A DNA stretch of 64,000 bases from Paenibacillus sp. RC67 (GCF_030020805.1 NZ_CP125098.1:5107501-5171500), one strand, 5' to 3'; numbered from the stretch's first letter, positions 9,340 to 19,719 are shown. Translations and numbers: made by a program. Notes: generated from the letters alone by a model not told the origin.

Positions 9340-9353
9340 CCAAGCGCTTTAGC
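9340..9353 (-). promoter_or_regulatory. cre-like box before the ManD-like gene
   Basis: On the minus strand CTAAAGCGCTTGG carries the AAGCGCTT core typical of Bacillota cre sites, although the outer bases match poorly. It lies in the 52-base gap between the GH38 and ManD-like genes, so it could act as an internal roadblock for CcpA. Confidence 0.3.
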
Positions 9354-9376
9354 TAATTATCCGTTCTTCCGCTTGT

Positions 9377-12300
9377 TTAAAAATAGATTTTGACGGTCTT
9401 GATTTCAAATGGCCGGAAATCCAGTGTAAGCTCTGTTCCGTTCGGCACAAGCTCCTCCAATTCTTCCTCCAACAAATTAACTAGCGAGACTCTCTTCGGT
9501 GTCATCCCAAGCTTTAGCTTTGCTCCTTGGACAGCGCAGCGCTCCGCTTCATAAAGACGCAATACAAAAGCGTCATCTTCTTCCGATGGTTTCACTGCTT
9601 CAATAATGACATGCTCAGCGTCTATTGCCGCTAAAGAAGTAAAGGATAGTTCGGATGCACCTTGTATCGTCAACGGCGGTACATTCAGTTCGTAGGCCGG
9701 GCGGACAACATTCTTCACATCAAAACCACTATGCGGAAGGAAAGCGTAAACCAGCTCATGCATTCCTACATCCCCGCGCGGGTCTGGATGCGTGCCTCCT
9801 TTATGCAAGGTAAGTCGGAGATCCGAGCCTTCCACGGAAATTCCATATTTACAATCATTAAGAAGAGCCGTTCCAAATCGGGATTCCGACAGATCGCTCC
9901 ATTTGTGGGTGCAAATCTCAAACATTCCCTGTTCAATCGATGTATTGGTATGCGTAGGTCTTTCAACATGACCGAACTGGATTTCATGCCGTGCACTTTG
10001 TGAGAGCAGATTGACATCAAATCCTACTTTGAGCAGTTGATGCGGATCTTTCCAATCAATGATCGTTTCAAAATCAACCTGCGGGCTGTCTGAACGGAAG
10101 ACCATGTCCTGTAAAAGTGTTGAATGGCGCCCAATCCGGTAATGGCTGCGGATTCGCAGCTGCAAAGGTCCATCCGCCACAACCTCACGGCTTATTAAAT
10201 CCGTCTGCAGCTTTAATTTGGTGGCTATATCCCGGTCTATATCCCAATTATCCCAGGATCTCGGGATATCCTCACCCATGAGCAAGGCATTAAGGGGGTC
10301 GGTACCTGAACGTCGAAGCTTGCGACCGGAGGAACGATCCACAAAGGAGTCGATATATCCGTATTCATCGAATGTCACGATAGCAAAGGGCGTTTCCAGT
10401 CTTTGTCCCTCCAGCTTGAAAGGAGAATTACCGGAACTGCCACTACCATTACGCAGCCTCAATGTTATCGCACCCATAGCGGGCACGCTGGTTCCGCCGA
10501 TAAGCAGCTTCTCTCGGCCGGCAATATCCCGGATCCACTGCCAACTATATGCCGAATCTGCCGGGACCATGCCCACAGGAACCTTGTCCAGTACAAGCGT
10601 GCCGCAGCGTTCCCAGCTCAGCGTATTCCATACCGTCACTGCTTCTACTGGAGATGCTGCCGTTTCCGAGAGCAAGGTGATCGCTAGCGCTTCTGCGTCC
10701 GAGATAACATCACCTACCTCTTGAATCGCACGATCGTGTACTTCCGGAATGGACGTGCCCGGCAAAATATCATGAAACTGATTAATTAACAACAGCTCAT
10801 ACAATTCCTCCCGGTGCACTGCCGCCTCAGGAGCCAGTGATCCTTCCTCTAAACGCCGAACGACCTCAGCCAGTTCAACCGTCCGAAGGGCGAATTCCGC
10901 TTTACGGTTGTTTCGCTTGATTTGGTGCATCTGGGTAAGAGTTCCACGGTGTCCTTCCAAGTACAATTCACCCGAATGAATCGGCGGAACGTAATCACTT
11001 TCTTCGACTTCCTTCATAAACCGGCTTACTGATGTATGTTCCGCACGAGGAGCTCCTTCCACATCCCGAGTCCTTCTGGCCATCTCCAGCATCTCATATT
11101 GTGGTCCTCCGCCTCCATCTCCGAAACCATAGGATACAAGCCGTCGCCCCAGAGCTGAACCTGACGGCCTTCCATTAATGTTGGAGCCGTTGCTATTGTA
11201 ACCCGCACCATAAATCCGCTGGATTAGTGATCCCGCATCAGGCCAGCAGTGAATGAAGTTAAAGTGGGATAGCACAGACGTTCCGTCTAAACCACGCCAT
11301 GAGAATGTAGTATAAGGGAACACATTCGTATCATTCCAGGATAACTTGGTGGTCAAAAAGTATTTCACTCGTGATCCAGCCATAATCTGCGGTATTGCCG
11401 CACTGTATCCAAATGTATCCGGAAGCCAGAACACATCCGATGTATAGCCAAAATGCTTCTGCGTATACTTTTGTCCCTTCAGAAACTGCCTGACCATCGA
11501 TTCACCGGAAACCAGGTTGCAATCGCATTCTATCCAAACTGCACCGTTGGGCTCCCAACGCCCTTCTGCAATTCGTTGTTTCATTCCTTCAAATATGGAA
11601 GGGTAATGACGCCGCATTAATTCTCCGTGAAAGGCCGAGCTTTGTACGAAGGTGTATTCCGGATACTGCTCCATTAAACTAAGTACGTTTGCGTAGGTGC
11701 GTGCGCACTTGCGAATCGTTTCATCCCGAGTCCATAACCAGGCAGTATCCATATGTGAATGCCCAACAATGCCTGCGACAGGTGCGGAATCGCCGTTTTT
11801 TGCAGATAGCAGCGGATTCATGATCTTAAGAGCCTCTGCTAATAAGGGTCGCCACTCGCTTTCCAAAGCTTCGTCTGGAGACTGAACGACTACCTCATAT
11901 ACTTGAAGCAATCCTTCAATAACCCTCGATCTGCGAAAAGCGTCAACGGCTGCAGCAGCAGCTAGCTGATTCAGAGTACGCAGTCCAAACACAAAATTCT
12001 GGACATCTTCGCGCAGAAGCATAACTTGTACGGATCGGTAAACTCGCTTGAAGCGGTTGTGATATCCGCCGTTGGAATCATAGGTTTGGTAGGGCTGTGT
12101 TCCATAACAAGGATGTCCTGCGTACCCTTCCAACGCTAACACCAAAGTTTCTCCACCATTCGCTCTAGACGTAAGAAGGAGCGTATGGTGGTTCCCGCGG
12201 TTTTCAGCCTCCTTAGGATGTGTGAAGATTCCTCGCGGCTTTCCATTGACCCAAAAAAGTGCCTCCACCGCATCTGTTTCTGCACGAATATATATATCTT

Positions 12301-12559
12301 GACCATCCAATTCCATAGGAACTGTAAAAGCTCCTTTAAACCAGGCGGATCCCCATTCATTTCCCCAGGTCATTCCCGAATAAGCGGGCTGCCAAGCTTC
12401 CGACTCGGCCGGTACCTCATACAAATGTTCTTCTGTTTCCATGTAACGGACCGGTATCTCGCTCTTCTGTTCGAAAATAAAATCTGCATAATTTTGCTCA
12501 ATCTTCTTCAATTTATCCAAGGTTTTCGCTATGTGACGCTCATGAATGATGCTAATCAT
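9377..12559 (-). CDS. GH38 alpha-mannosidase
   Basis: A 1060-residue family 38 enzyme, the usual length for bacterial class II-like alpha-mannosidases with an N-terminal jelly-roll. Zinc ligands are seen in GHSHMDTAW (H267 or H269 and D271) and the nucleophile aspartate in LPDTFG (D381). The N-terminal beta domain covers about 1-250, the catalytic barrel 260-530, then a middle helical domain and the C-terminal beta-sandwich. No signal peptide, so it is cytoplasmic. GGAGGAG lies 5 bases before the ATG. It is the first gene of an operon with the dehydratase and epimerase and is driven from the conserved promoter at 12607-12635, which carries the shared GntR-type box. Confidence 0.93.
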   Translation of the reverse strand: MISIIHERHIAKTLDKLKKIEQNYADFIFEQKSEIPVRYMETEEHLYEVPAESEAWQPAYSGMTWGNEWGSAWFKGAFTVPMELDGQDIYIRAETDAVEALFWVNGKPRGIFTHPKEAENRGNHHTLLLTSRANGGETLVLALEGYAGHPCYGTQPYQTYDSNGGYHNRFKRVYRSVQVMLLREDVQNFVFGLRTLNQLAAAAAVDAFRRSRVIEGLLQVYEVVVQSPDEALESEWRPLLAEALKIMNPLLSAKNGDSAPVAGIVGHSHMDTAWLWTRDETIRKCARTYANVLSLMEQYPEYTFVQSSAFHGELMRRHYPSIFEGMKQRIAEGRWEPNGAVWIECDCNLVSGESMVRQFLKGQKYTQKHFGYTSDVFWLPDTFGYSAAIPQIMAGSRVKYFLTTKLSWNDTNVFPYTTFSWRGLDGTSVLSHFNFIHCWPDAGSLIQRIYGAGYNSNGSNINGRPSGSALGRRLVSYGFGDGGGGPQYEMLEMARRTRDVEGAPRAEHTSVSRFMKEVEESDYVPPIHSGELYLEGHRGTLTQMHQIKRNNRKAEFALRTVELAEVVRRLEEGSLAPEAAVHREELYELLLINQFHDILPGTSIPEVHDRAIQEVGDVISDAEALAITLLSETAASPVEAVTVWNTLSWERCGTLVLDKVPVGMVPADSAYSWQWIRDIAGREKLLIGGTSVPAMGAITLRLRNGSGSSGNSPFKLEGQRLETPFAIVTFDEYGYIDSFVDRSSGRKLRRSGTDPLNALLMGEDIPRSWDNWDIDRDIATKLKLQTDLISREVVADGPLQLRIRSHYRIGRHSTLLQDMVFRSDSPQVDFETIIDWKDPHQLLKVGFDVNLLSQSARHEIQFGHVERPTHTNTSIEQGMFEICTHKWSDLSESRFGTALLNDCKYGISVEGSDLRLTLHKGGTHPDPRGDVGMHELVYAFLPHSGFDVKNVVRPAYELNVPPLTIQGASELSFTSLAAIDAEHVIIEAVKPSEEDDAFVLRLYEAERCAVQGAKLKLGMTPKRVSLVNLLEEELEELVPNGTELTLDFRPFEIKTVKIYF

Positions 12560-12606
12560 GTTCTCCTCCCTTTTGGCTACTATTTCCTGTTGATCGACAC
12601 GAACTG

Positions 12607-12657
12607 ATTATAACATCCAACTATACACCTGTAAATATAATGTATATTCATATATAA
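12607..12657 (-). promoter_or_regulatory. Sigma-A promoter with shared box, GH38 operon
   Basis: On the minus strand -35 TTTACA (12630-12635) and -10 TATAAT (12607-12612) are separated by 17 bp. Just upstream of the -35 is an A/T-rich box whose plus-strand reading is TGTATATTCATATATAA (12641-12657). The same layout recurs at 26.5 and 63.55 kb. Confidence 0.7.
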
Positions 12658-12724
12658 TATATATACTACTAATTCCGTTAGTTGTATTAAAGTTTCGAAA
12701 TTGAGTATGAAGGGATGCATACCG

Positions 12725-14542
12725 TTGAAGACCAAGATCCAAAACCAGTTTTTCCTTTACTATCTTTTTCTGACCATTCTTCCCTTGATAGCCCTTTCCT
12801 ACTTTTCCTATTTCAACATCAAAACGAACTCTCAAAAAGAATTAATCAATTCGATTTCGTTTGATTTAAGGGTGAGTCAGTCCTCTTTTGATACACTATA
12901 TGCCAGACTTCAGAAATATATGGACATCCTGACCAACTCTACAACCTTTTACAACACAGTGATGTCGACTTCTACGGATTTTGCGAAAGGACGTGTTGAA
13001 CAAGCAAAGTTCCAGGCATCTATGAATTTTGAACCGCAATTTAAGAGCTTGTTTGCAACCGACGATTTGATTTCAGCCGTGCTGGTCGTGGTTCAAGGGC
13101 GTGTGGTATATAGCTATCGAGACTTTGTCTCGGTTACGAACGATCTTAAGCAGGACCCGGTCATTATTAATACGGTCAATACCCCGGACATGCATTGGTT
13201 CAGCAATCAAAATAGCCCCTTCGGTTTATTTGAAGGTCGTTATACGGTAATAACGAAAAATATTTATGATATTTTGGGAAACAATCCAATGGATAGCATC
13301 TGCCAACTCGTTATCTTGATCCCCCAATCCAAAGTCACCGAGATGCTGAACACCCACCTTCGATTCGCTGATAGCATCATCCGAGTTACCGATAAGAATA
13401 ACCATATCGTTGTCAGTAATGAAGGCGATCCCCAAGAAAATGAGGGATTTTTTCAACGGTTATCCCAACAAACACTCATGGATCCATATGCTTCCCATAC
13501 GGAATTCGTCGATGATTACCTAGTATTGAATAGCTATTCGAATACGACACATTGGCATACCGTTCAATTATCACCCTCGAAATATGTGACAAAAGCATCT
13601 TCTGCGATTATTGTTTTTACCACTTTTTTAGTTATAGGCTTACTGATCTTTATGTTTTTGTTTTCCTTTTTTATCTCTAAAGAAATCATCCTTCCTATCA
13701 AGCGTCTGGCCTTTGCCATGAAAAAGGTAGGCGAGAAAAATATTACGATTGAGGTAGCACATGCATCGGGGAATGAAATCGCTGAAATTACGAATGACTT
13801 CAATCAAATGGTCAAGCGGATCGACACTCTTTTTAAATTGACTATTGAAATTGAAGGAAAGAAACGCAAATCCGAGATAGAAATGCTGAAGTATCAGATA
13901 AATCCGCATTTCTTGTACAATACCATCAACTCGATACGATTCTCGGCGATGAATCATAAAGACGAGGTCACCGCTCATATGCTCGTTACTCTCAGCCGGC
14001 TTCTGAGAAATACGCTTAGTCATACCGGCAACGACATTCCTTTGGAGCTGGAAATTCAGAACATCAAGGATTATATCCTGCTGCAGCAACTGCGATATAG
14101 TAACAAGTTAAATGTAGATTACAGCATCCAAGAAGATACGGAGCATTTACTTGTGCCACATATGATTTTACAGCCTATCGTCGAAAACTCCATTTTGCAC
14201 GGCATAAGTCACAGGCTGAACTTGGGGGAATTCGCGAGCATCATGATCTCTTCCTATATCGTTGACTCAAATATTCATATTGTATCGATTTATGACAATG
14301 GTGTGGGTATAGCAGCTTCCATACTGAGCAGCATACTTGATCAGCACCATCCCCCTATGGTTTCCGATACATTGCACATCGGACTCTTGAATATTCATAA
14401 ACGAATCCGTCTATTATACGGGGAGCCCTATGGAATCGAGCTAGAAAGTGTACAAGGTGAATATTGCTGCGTGAAGCTCATTTTACCCATACTTAAAGAA
14501 ACGGAGAAGAATAATGATCAAAACCATTATAGTCGACGATGA
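12725..14542 (+). CDS. YesM-type sensor histidine kinase
   Basis: About 605 residues from a TTG at 12725 (AAGGG lies 10 bases upstream); an in-frame ATG at 12707 and TTG at 12701 are alternatives. Membrane segments at about 9-30 and 294-317 enclose a Cache-like extracellular sensor. A HAMP domain follows, then the His_kinase motif INPHFLYNT (H395) and an HATPase domain with NGVG. It overlaps the response regulator gene by 29 bases and so forms a translationally coupled YesM/YesN pair. Such pairs usually control sugar ABC transporters; the LplA-type operon at 16.1-19.7 kb, which runs convergently, is the likely target. Confidence 0.9.
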   Translation: MKTKIQNQFFLYYLFLTILPLIALSYFSYFNIKTNSQKELINSISFDLRVSQSSFDTLYARLQKYMDILTNSTTFYNTVMSTSTDFAKGRVEQAKFQASMNFEPQFKSLFATDDLISAVLVVVQGRVVYSYRDFVSVTNDLKQDPVIINTVNTPDMHWFSNQNSPFGLFEGRYTVITKNIYDILGNNPMDSICQLVILIPQSKVTEMLNTHLRFADSIIRVTDKNNHIVVSNEGDPQENEGFFQRLSQQTLMDPYASHTEFVDDYLVLNSYSNTTHWHTVQLSPSKYVTKASSAIIVFTTFLVIGLLIFMFLFSFFISKEIILPIKRLAFAMKKVGEKNITIEVAHASGNEIAEITNDFNQMVKRIDTLFKLTIEIEGKKRKSEIEMLKYQINPHFLYNTINSIRFSAMNHKDEVTAHMLVTLSRLLRNTLSHTGNDIPLELEIQNIKDYILLQQLRYSNKLNVDYSIQEDTEHLLVPHMILQPIVENSILHGISHRLNLGEFASIMISSYIVDSNIHIVSIYDNGVGIAASILSSILDQHHPPMVSDTLHIGLLNIHKRIRLLYGEPYGIELESVQGEYCCVKLILPILKETEKNNDQNHYSRR

Positions 14543-16088
14543 ACCTTACGTGAGGCAGATGATCCGGAGTATGATTCATTGGGAAGCCTTATCATTGGAG
14601 CTGGTTGGCGAGTATTTCAACGGTGAGGACGCGTATCATGCGATCAGAGAAGACCCTGATATCGATTTGGTCATTACAGATTTAACCATGCCAGTTATGG
14701 ATGGTCTGGAGCTGATTAAATCCTCCTTAGCCTACCGACAAGAGCTGAATTTTATAGTTATCAGTGCCTATGACGACTTTCATTTGGTCAAGAATGCTTT
14801 CATGCTTGGTGCAAAAGACTACCTATTGAAATCAGAAATGACGCAGGAGCAGCTCCATCAGGTTTTGGGCAGCCTGAGACTTCAAGAGCGCAATGGCTTG
14901 GCAGTCAAGACGAAAGCAGATCACTTAGATAGGGAGCTGGTGAGGGAAAGCCTGATCAGCAGGCTCGTCACAGGAAATATTCAACCCACTGAGCTGAACA
15001 CCCTCAGAGAATTGTTGGGCAAGCACAAAAGGAATCGCCTTGTCCTGATGAGCATGAAATTGATCAAGATAGATAGGAATACCCCCGAGCCTAAATCATC
15101 CTGTAAGAAGGAACTTTCCGAGTATTTAAGATCTACGGAGAATAGGCTTGTCAACAGGAATGATATACATTATGAGATCATCCAAACCTCCCTCTACGAG
15201 TACGTCACTCTCCTGCTGTATTCCCATCAGGAATCCGATACTGCTATCATGAATCAGCTGAAGGAGACCTATCGTCATTTCAGTCTGCCGGGTTACCTTG
15301 TAAATATGGGCATTAGCAGTATGGAGGTTGATTTCTCAAAGCTTCCTCAGCTTATGTCCGAGGCGGAAATCTCCCAGAATTATTGTTTTATTGCAGGAAA
15401 CGGCTCCATCATTCGCTATCGAACCGATTTTAAAAAGTCGTCGCCGATGGAGATGGATATAGTGAAGCAAACATCCAATCTAAAAAAGCTTCTCAGCTCC
15501 ATCCTCTTTGACAATAGCAAGGCAGAGCTTGACGGCATTTTGGTTTCACCTCAATCGGTAAGTGCGAATCAGCTCCAGATGATTCAAGACCTTTATATGA
15601 AGTATCATTTTATTGTGATTGACTTTGCCCTGCAAAACGGACTTTTTAATGAAATCAAGCATTTAAGCCACGCCTATGAACAGCACCTGAAATGGTACGG
15701 CGACCTGAGCTCCTTAAATGATTGGCTTGCATCGGTGATGGCTGTGTTCAGGTCAAGCAAGGGCGACCACACCATTATTAATCAGGTCAAGCACTATATG
15801 GAGCAAAATTATGGAGGTGATGTCAATCTGCAGTCGGTTGCGCACAAGTTCAGTATCAACAGCAGTTACTTGAGCCGGTTATTTTCGGAAAAAGAAAATA
15901 TAACCTTCGTGGATTATTTGGCGAAGGTCCGCATAACCAGAGCTATTGAGCTTATCAAGACCTCCAATCTCAAAATTTATGAAATTTGCAGCGAGGTCGG
16001 CTATACTTCTCCAGAGCATTTCAGCAGGATGTTTAAGAAAATAACGGGGAAAAGTCCGAAACAATTCATGGACGGCAGAACAATATAG
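14514..16088 (+). CDS. YesN-type response regulator, AraC output
   Basis: A 524-residue protein. The receiver domain (1-120) has acidic residues D8/D9, phospho-acceptor D56 (in VITDLTMP) and K102... KSEM region intact. The middle ~280 residues are the poorly conserved linker typical of YesN. The C-terminus has two AraC helix-turn-helix motifs (about 425-520, ending GKSPKQF). It starts inside the end of the kinase gene with GGAGAAG as ribosome site. It should bind promoters of a carbohydrate uptake operon once phosphorylated by the neighbouring kinase. The gene is closed by the hairpin at 16102. Confidence 0.92.
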   Translation: MIKTIIVDDEPYVRQMIRSMIHWEALSLELVGEYFNGEDAYHAIREDPDIDLVITDLTMPVMDGLELIKSSLAYRQELNFIVISAYDDFHLVKNAFMLGAKDYLLKSEMTQEQLHQVLGSLRLQERNGLAVKTKADHLDRELVRESLISRLVTGNIQPTELNTLRELLGKHKRNRLVLMSMKLIKIDRNTPEPKSSCKKELSEYLRSTENRLVNRNDIHYEIIQTSLYEYVTLLLYSHQESDTAIMNQLKETYRHFSLPGYLVNMGISSMEVDFSKLPQLMSEAEISQNYCFIAGNGSIIRYRTDFKKSSPMEMDIVKQTSNLKKLLSSILFDNSKAELDGILVSPQSVSANQLQMIQDLYMKYHFIVIDFALQNGLFNEIKHLSHAYEQHLKWYGDLSSLNDWLASVMAVFRSSKGDHTIINQVKHYMEQNYGGDVNLQSVAHKFSINSSYLSRLFSEKENITFVDYLAKVRITRAIELIKTSNLKIYEICSEVGYTSPEHFSRMFKKITGKSPKQFMDGRTI

Positions 16089-16101
16089 CAAATATAAAAA
16101 C

Positions 16102-16120
16102 CACCGGCGCCGCCGGTGGC
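16102..16120. terminator. GC-rich terminator between convergent operons
   Basis: CCACCGGC-GCC-GCCGGTGG is a perfect stem, with extra TATAG/CTATA pairing outside. On the minus strand it is followed by TTTTTATATTT, so it is a strong terminator for the solute-binding protein operon; on the plus strand the T-tract is weak. Confidence 0.75.
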
Positions 16121-16152
16121 TATATTAGAAATTATGAATGCTTCACTTCTGC

Positions 16153-17754
16153 CTATTTGTTATACAAACGATTAGCGTTTTTAACCAGTTCATCCCCCAT
16201 TTGTTTCTTCCAGTCTGCAATAAATTTATCAAAATCCTCAATGGTCTTTTGTCCGACAATGACGGCAGTGTACATCGTGTTCCATTGGGTTAAGTAGGTT
16301 TGGTTTTTGATATCGAGATTCTCTCCGGATTCCGAAAGAATCGGACCCTCGACGGTAGGCTTATCGTTGGTTGCGAGATAATCAACATGATTCGAACCAT
16401 ATAAGCCATCTTTATCAGAAATCAGCTTCTGTCTGTTATCTTGAATGTATGGAGCGAGAGTTGCTTTGTTTACCTCGTCGGTAGGGTCAAACTGACCGTT
16501 GAACGGCCATCCGAAGCCTTCCTTCGCTTTGGCGTCATTGGTGCCAAACTCTTTCTTCGTCACAATCGCCCCGTTGACCATCGTATAATGCTTATCCTTC
16601 AAGCCATATTTAACTAGCGTATAAAGCTCGGGGTCGCTGAATATTTTATCCCACGCTGTCATAATAGCATGCAGCTTATCTCTATCTTTCTCTAATGCCT
16701 TGCTGAAGAACGTGATGTTACTGAACATAGAGGCGTTAGCCACAAGCGGCTTGCTTCCGTCTCCCAGGGTTGGGAATGGAATCCAATCGATCTTGGCATT
16801 CGGGAAGTTGGCAAGCAGCTTGTCTCCTATACTCCCTTCATCGAAAGGCGGACGAATCTGGTTCGTTGTATTGTAGTATTGGAAGAAGATCGAATTTCCA
16901 TTGACAAACTCATTGACAGGGGCAGTAGTGTTCTGGTACATCGTGTAATACTCAGGGTTGATGTAGCCTGCCTTATACCATTTGTTAAGCTGCACAAGAG
17001 CATCACGCATGCCCGGCATAAACGGGGAATACTGCAATGTTTTATCCTTATAAACCCATGCGTCTCGTCTAACCCCATAAGCGGACAGGAAATAATACAT
17101 CGCCTGATTCTCACCGCCGTTTTGGACCGTAAGCGGGTATTTTTTCGGGTATTTTTCTTTGTATAATTTCAGCAATTGATCCCAGTCTGCAATGGTTTTG
17201 GGCATACCGACCCCTAACTCCTCCAGAATATCGGTACGAATGACGGCACCATAGGGCAGTGAATTATTCAAATTGCCGTTGTTAAAGCCTTTCAGCTTTC
17301 CATTTCTAGACCATAATCCTAAGATATGATCTTTTTGAGAACCTGCTCTGCTTACAAATGACGCATAAATATTAGGCGCATATTGTTTAACCTCTTCTTC
17401 TGTCAAATCAGCCGCCGAATTAAAAAGGGCGTCACTGCTAGAAATATATCCTCCATATACGTCAGGCATTTCTCCAGATGCCATGAATAAATTGAGCTTT
17501 GTATTATAATCATCGTCGGGAACAGCCGTAATTTTCAGATTCACGTTACCCAGCTTTTCATTGACCTTCTTCATGACTTCAGTGGTCGGATCAGGCTGAA
17601 TTCGGATAGTAAACACGTCTGCAGAATATTTCTTTTGGCCGGTATCCTCATTGGAAGCTCCGTTGGGTGCAGATGAGGAACAAGCCGAAGCGACAACCGT
17701 AACGGCCATAAACAAGCTGAGTGATGCTGCTGGCAGCTTTTTACCTTTGTTCAT
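16153..17754 (-). CDS. LplA-type extracellular solute-binding lipoprotein
   Basis: A 533-residue type of sugar-binding protein that partners with LplB/LplC permeases. The lipobox VASAC places the lipidated cysteine at residue 25, and a Ser/Asn-rich linker follows. The rest is a two-lobed binding protein (for example the AFNQ-free motif PYGAVIRTDILEELGV near residue 165). It is the third gene of an operon with two permeases; no ATPase is present, as is usual because a shared MsmX-type ATPase serves such systems. Ligand is probably an oligosaccharide. The neighbouring YesM/YesN pair is the likely regulator. Confidence 0.9.
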   Translation of the reverse strand: MNKGKKLPAASLSLFMAVTVVASACSSSAPNGASNEDTGQKKYSADVFTIRIQPDPTTEVMKKVNEKLGNVNLKITAVPDDDYNTKLNLFMASGEMPDVYGGYISSSDALFNSAADLTEEEVKQYAPNIYASFVSRAGSQKDHILGLWSRNGKLKGFNNGNLNNSLPYGAVIRTDILEELGVGMPKTIADWDQLLKLYKEKYPKKYPLTVQNGGENQAMYYFLSAYGVRRDAWVYKDKTLQYSPFMPGMRDALVQLNKWYKAGYINPEYYTMYQNTTAPVNEFVNGNSIFFQYYNTTNQIRPPFDEGSIGDKLLANFPNAKIDWIPFPTLGDGSKPLVANASMFSNITFFSKALEKDRDKLHAIMTAWDKIFSDPELYTLVKYGLKDKHYTMVNGAIVTKKEFGTNDAKAKEGFGWPFNGQFDPTDEVNKATLAPYIQDNRQKLISDKDGLYGSNHVDYLATNDKPTVEGPILSESGENLDIKNQTYLTQWNTMYTAVIVGQKTIEDFDKFIADWKKQMGDELVKNANRLYNK

Positions 17755-17811
17755 ACATAGTTTCCCCTCTTCTTATAGTATGATATATGTGGAATTCATA
17801 GATGCCTTCTG

Positions 17812-18699
17812 TCAACCCTTTACTGCGCCAATCATGATTCCTTTCACAAAATATTTTTGCAGGAATGGATATACCATCACGATTGGAATCGTAGTTACGA
17901 GCAGTATGGCTGCTTTGACGGATTCGGCTGTGTACCGCTGCCCTGACATATCGACAACTTCGCCCCCGCGAGAATTAGCCAGTGCCGCATCCTGCGCGTT
18001 GTTTAGCACATCTCTTAGCAAAATTTGAAGAACCTTGATCTTTCCATTAGAGATATAAATCATCGCATCAAACCACGCATTCCACTGACCCACCAGCGAC
18101 CATAGTGTCACCGTTGCCATAATCGGCATGGAAAGTGGCAGTACAATGCGAAAGAAAATAGTATAGTCGTTGGCACCATCCATGTAGGCGCTTTCCTCTA
18201 CCTCAATCGGTAACGAAGTAAAGAAGTTGCGGATGATGACGATGTTATATGCGCTGCAAAGTCCGGGTAATACCAATGCCCATATGGTATTTAGCATATG
18301 CAGCTCTTTAACCAGCAGATAGGTGGGGATCAGACCGCCGCCGAAAAACATCGTGAATACAATTAAGCTCATCCATACGTTTCTGCCTAGCAAATATCTT
18401 TTGGATAGCGGATAAGCAAGCATGGCGGATACAATGACTGTAAGGACAGTTCCCATGACCGTACGAAGTAGGGTCCAGGAATAGGCCTCTACGATAGAGC
18501 CTGAAGCAAAAATTTGCTTGAAGGAGTCCAGCGTCGGATTCTTGGTAAATAGGTGAATACCGACAGTGCTGGATTCACTTGGCGGACTTAAGGAAATGAC
18601 AAGCTGCTGCACAAAAGGAAAGACGATGGTCAGGCATATAAATAACATCAATAAGATATTCATGAGATCGAAAATTCTTACTCCTGCGCTTTTTTTCAT
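17812..18699 (-). CDS. Sugar ABC transporter permease, LplC/YtcP type
   Basis: A 295-residue inner-membrane permease with six predicted membrane segments. The EAA loop that contacts the ATPase is seen as ESAYMDGANDYTIFFRIVLP (about 188-207). It belongs to the MalG-like second permease class. It follows the LplB-type permease by 24 bases and precedes the binding protein by 57. It forms the translocation channel for the carbohydrate bound by the lipoprotein at 16153. Confidence 0.92.
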   Translation of the reverse strand: MKKSAGVRIFDLMNILLMLFICLTIVFPFVQQLVISLSPPSESSTVGIHLFTKNPTLDSFKQIFASGSIVEAYSWTLLRTVMGTVLTVIVSAMLAYPLSKRYLLGRNVWMSLIVFTMFFGGGLIPTYLLVKELHMLNTIWALVLPGLCSAYNIVIIRNFFTSLPIEVEESAYMDGANDYTIFFRIVLPLSMPIMATVTLWSLVGQWNAWFDAMIYISNGKIKVLQILLRDVLNNAQDAALANSRGGEVVDMSGQRYTAESVKAAILLVTTIPIVMVYPFLQKYFVKGIMIGAVKG

Positions 18700-18723
18700 G
18701 AGTGTCTCCCTTATTTCGATATA

Positions 18724-19695
18724 TTAAAAGATAGTATAATTGGAGATCTTGCCTACAATCCAATTGGCTCCCAGTACCAGAATAAGCGCAATTAAGCTTT
18801 TGGCTATTCCTACAGCTGTTGAGAAGCTGTACTGCATTTCCACCAGACCAATCCGATAAACAAACGTATCAATGATATCCGCTGTCGGCATAACCATGGA
18901 ATTGTACAGGTTAAAGATCTGGTCAAATCCCCCATCGAGAATTCCTCCTAATCCAAGTACGAAAAGCATGGCTATGGTAGGCAATATGCATGGGATAGTG
19001 ATGTACCAGCATTGTTTGAATCTCCCTGCCCCATCTATTTTGGCCGATTCGTACATGTCGGGATTAATACCGGCAATTGCTGCTAAATAGATGATGCTGC
19101 CGTAACCAATTTCTTTCCACACATTAGAAATCAAGAGAATTTGCAAGAAAGATTTTCCGTCACCCATTAGGATTCTGGGCTGCCAGCCGAAGGCTTCACA
19201 CAAGAAGCCGTAGATACCATAGCTGGGAGATACGAGTTGAAAAATAAGCCCTGCAACAATAATCCATGAAAGGAAATGCGGTAAATAAGAAATGGTCTGA
19301 ACAATACGCCGAAATTTATTGGAAACCAGCTCATTCAGCAGCAGGGCGAAGATAATCGGTGCAGGGAAGCCAATAACAATCTTTAATATACTGATCTTCA
19401 GCGTATTAGCTGTCACGGTCCAGAAATAGTTCATTTGGAACATTTGATGAAAATGTTTAAGCCCGATCCAAGGACTATCGAGTACTCCGACCTGGGGATT
19501 GTAATCCTTAAATGCAAGCAAGATCCCGTACATCGGAATATATTTGAATATTAGAAAGTAAAGCATGCCTGGAAGCAGCAATAGGAACAAAAACTTTTGT
19601 TTCTTTAACAAGGAAAACACGGTTTTTCTCTTACTTGCTGAAATATTAACTCTGAATTCTTCATGAGCTACGTTCACCATCATCACCTTTTCCAT
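18724..19695 (-). CDS. Sugar ABC transporter permease, LplB/YteP type
   Basis: A 323-residue permease of the MalF-like class, with six membrane segments and the EAA loop ESAKIDGAGRFKQCWYITIP (about 222-241). It is first in the three-gene transporter operon. The start is uncertain: ATG codons at 19695, 19683 and 19680 are in frame, and the only Shine-Dalgarno-like sequence (AAAAGGTG) lies between the first and the other two. A cre-like box lies immediately upstream of the first. Confidence 0.92.
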   Translation of the reverse strand: MEKVMMVNVAHEEFRVNISASKRKTVFSLLKKQKFLFLLLLPGMLYFLIFKYIPMYGILLAFKDYNPQVGVLDSPWIGLKHFHQMFQMNYFWTVTANTLKISILKIVIGFPAPIIFALLLNELVSNKFRRIVQTISYLPHFLSWIIVAGLIFQLVSPSYGIYGFLCEAFGWQPRILMGDGKSFLQILLISNVWKEIGYGSIIYLAAIAGINPDMYESAKIDGAGRFKQCWYITIPCILPTIAMLFVLGLGGILDGGFDQIFNLYNSMVMPTADIIDTFVYRIGLVEMQYSFSTAVGIAKSLIALILVLGANWIVGKISNYTIF

Positions 19696-19700
19696 TTTTA

Positions 19701-19719
19701 AAAAGTAAGCGCTTTTTTA
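19701..19719 (-). promoter_or_regulatory. cre-like box before the LplBCA-type operon
   Basis: The sequence around AAGCGCTTACTTTTT contains the palindromic core AAGCGCTT and A/T-rich flanks. It sits only a few bases before the first possible start codon, where bound CcpA would block transcription or translation-coupled elongation. The match to the full cre consensus is partial. Confidence 0.4.
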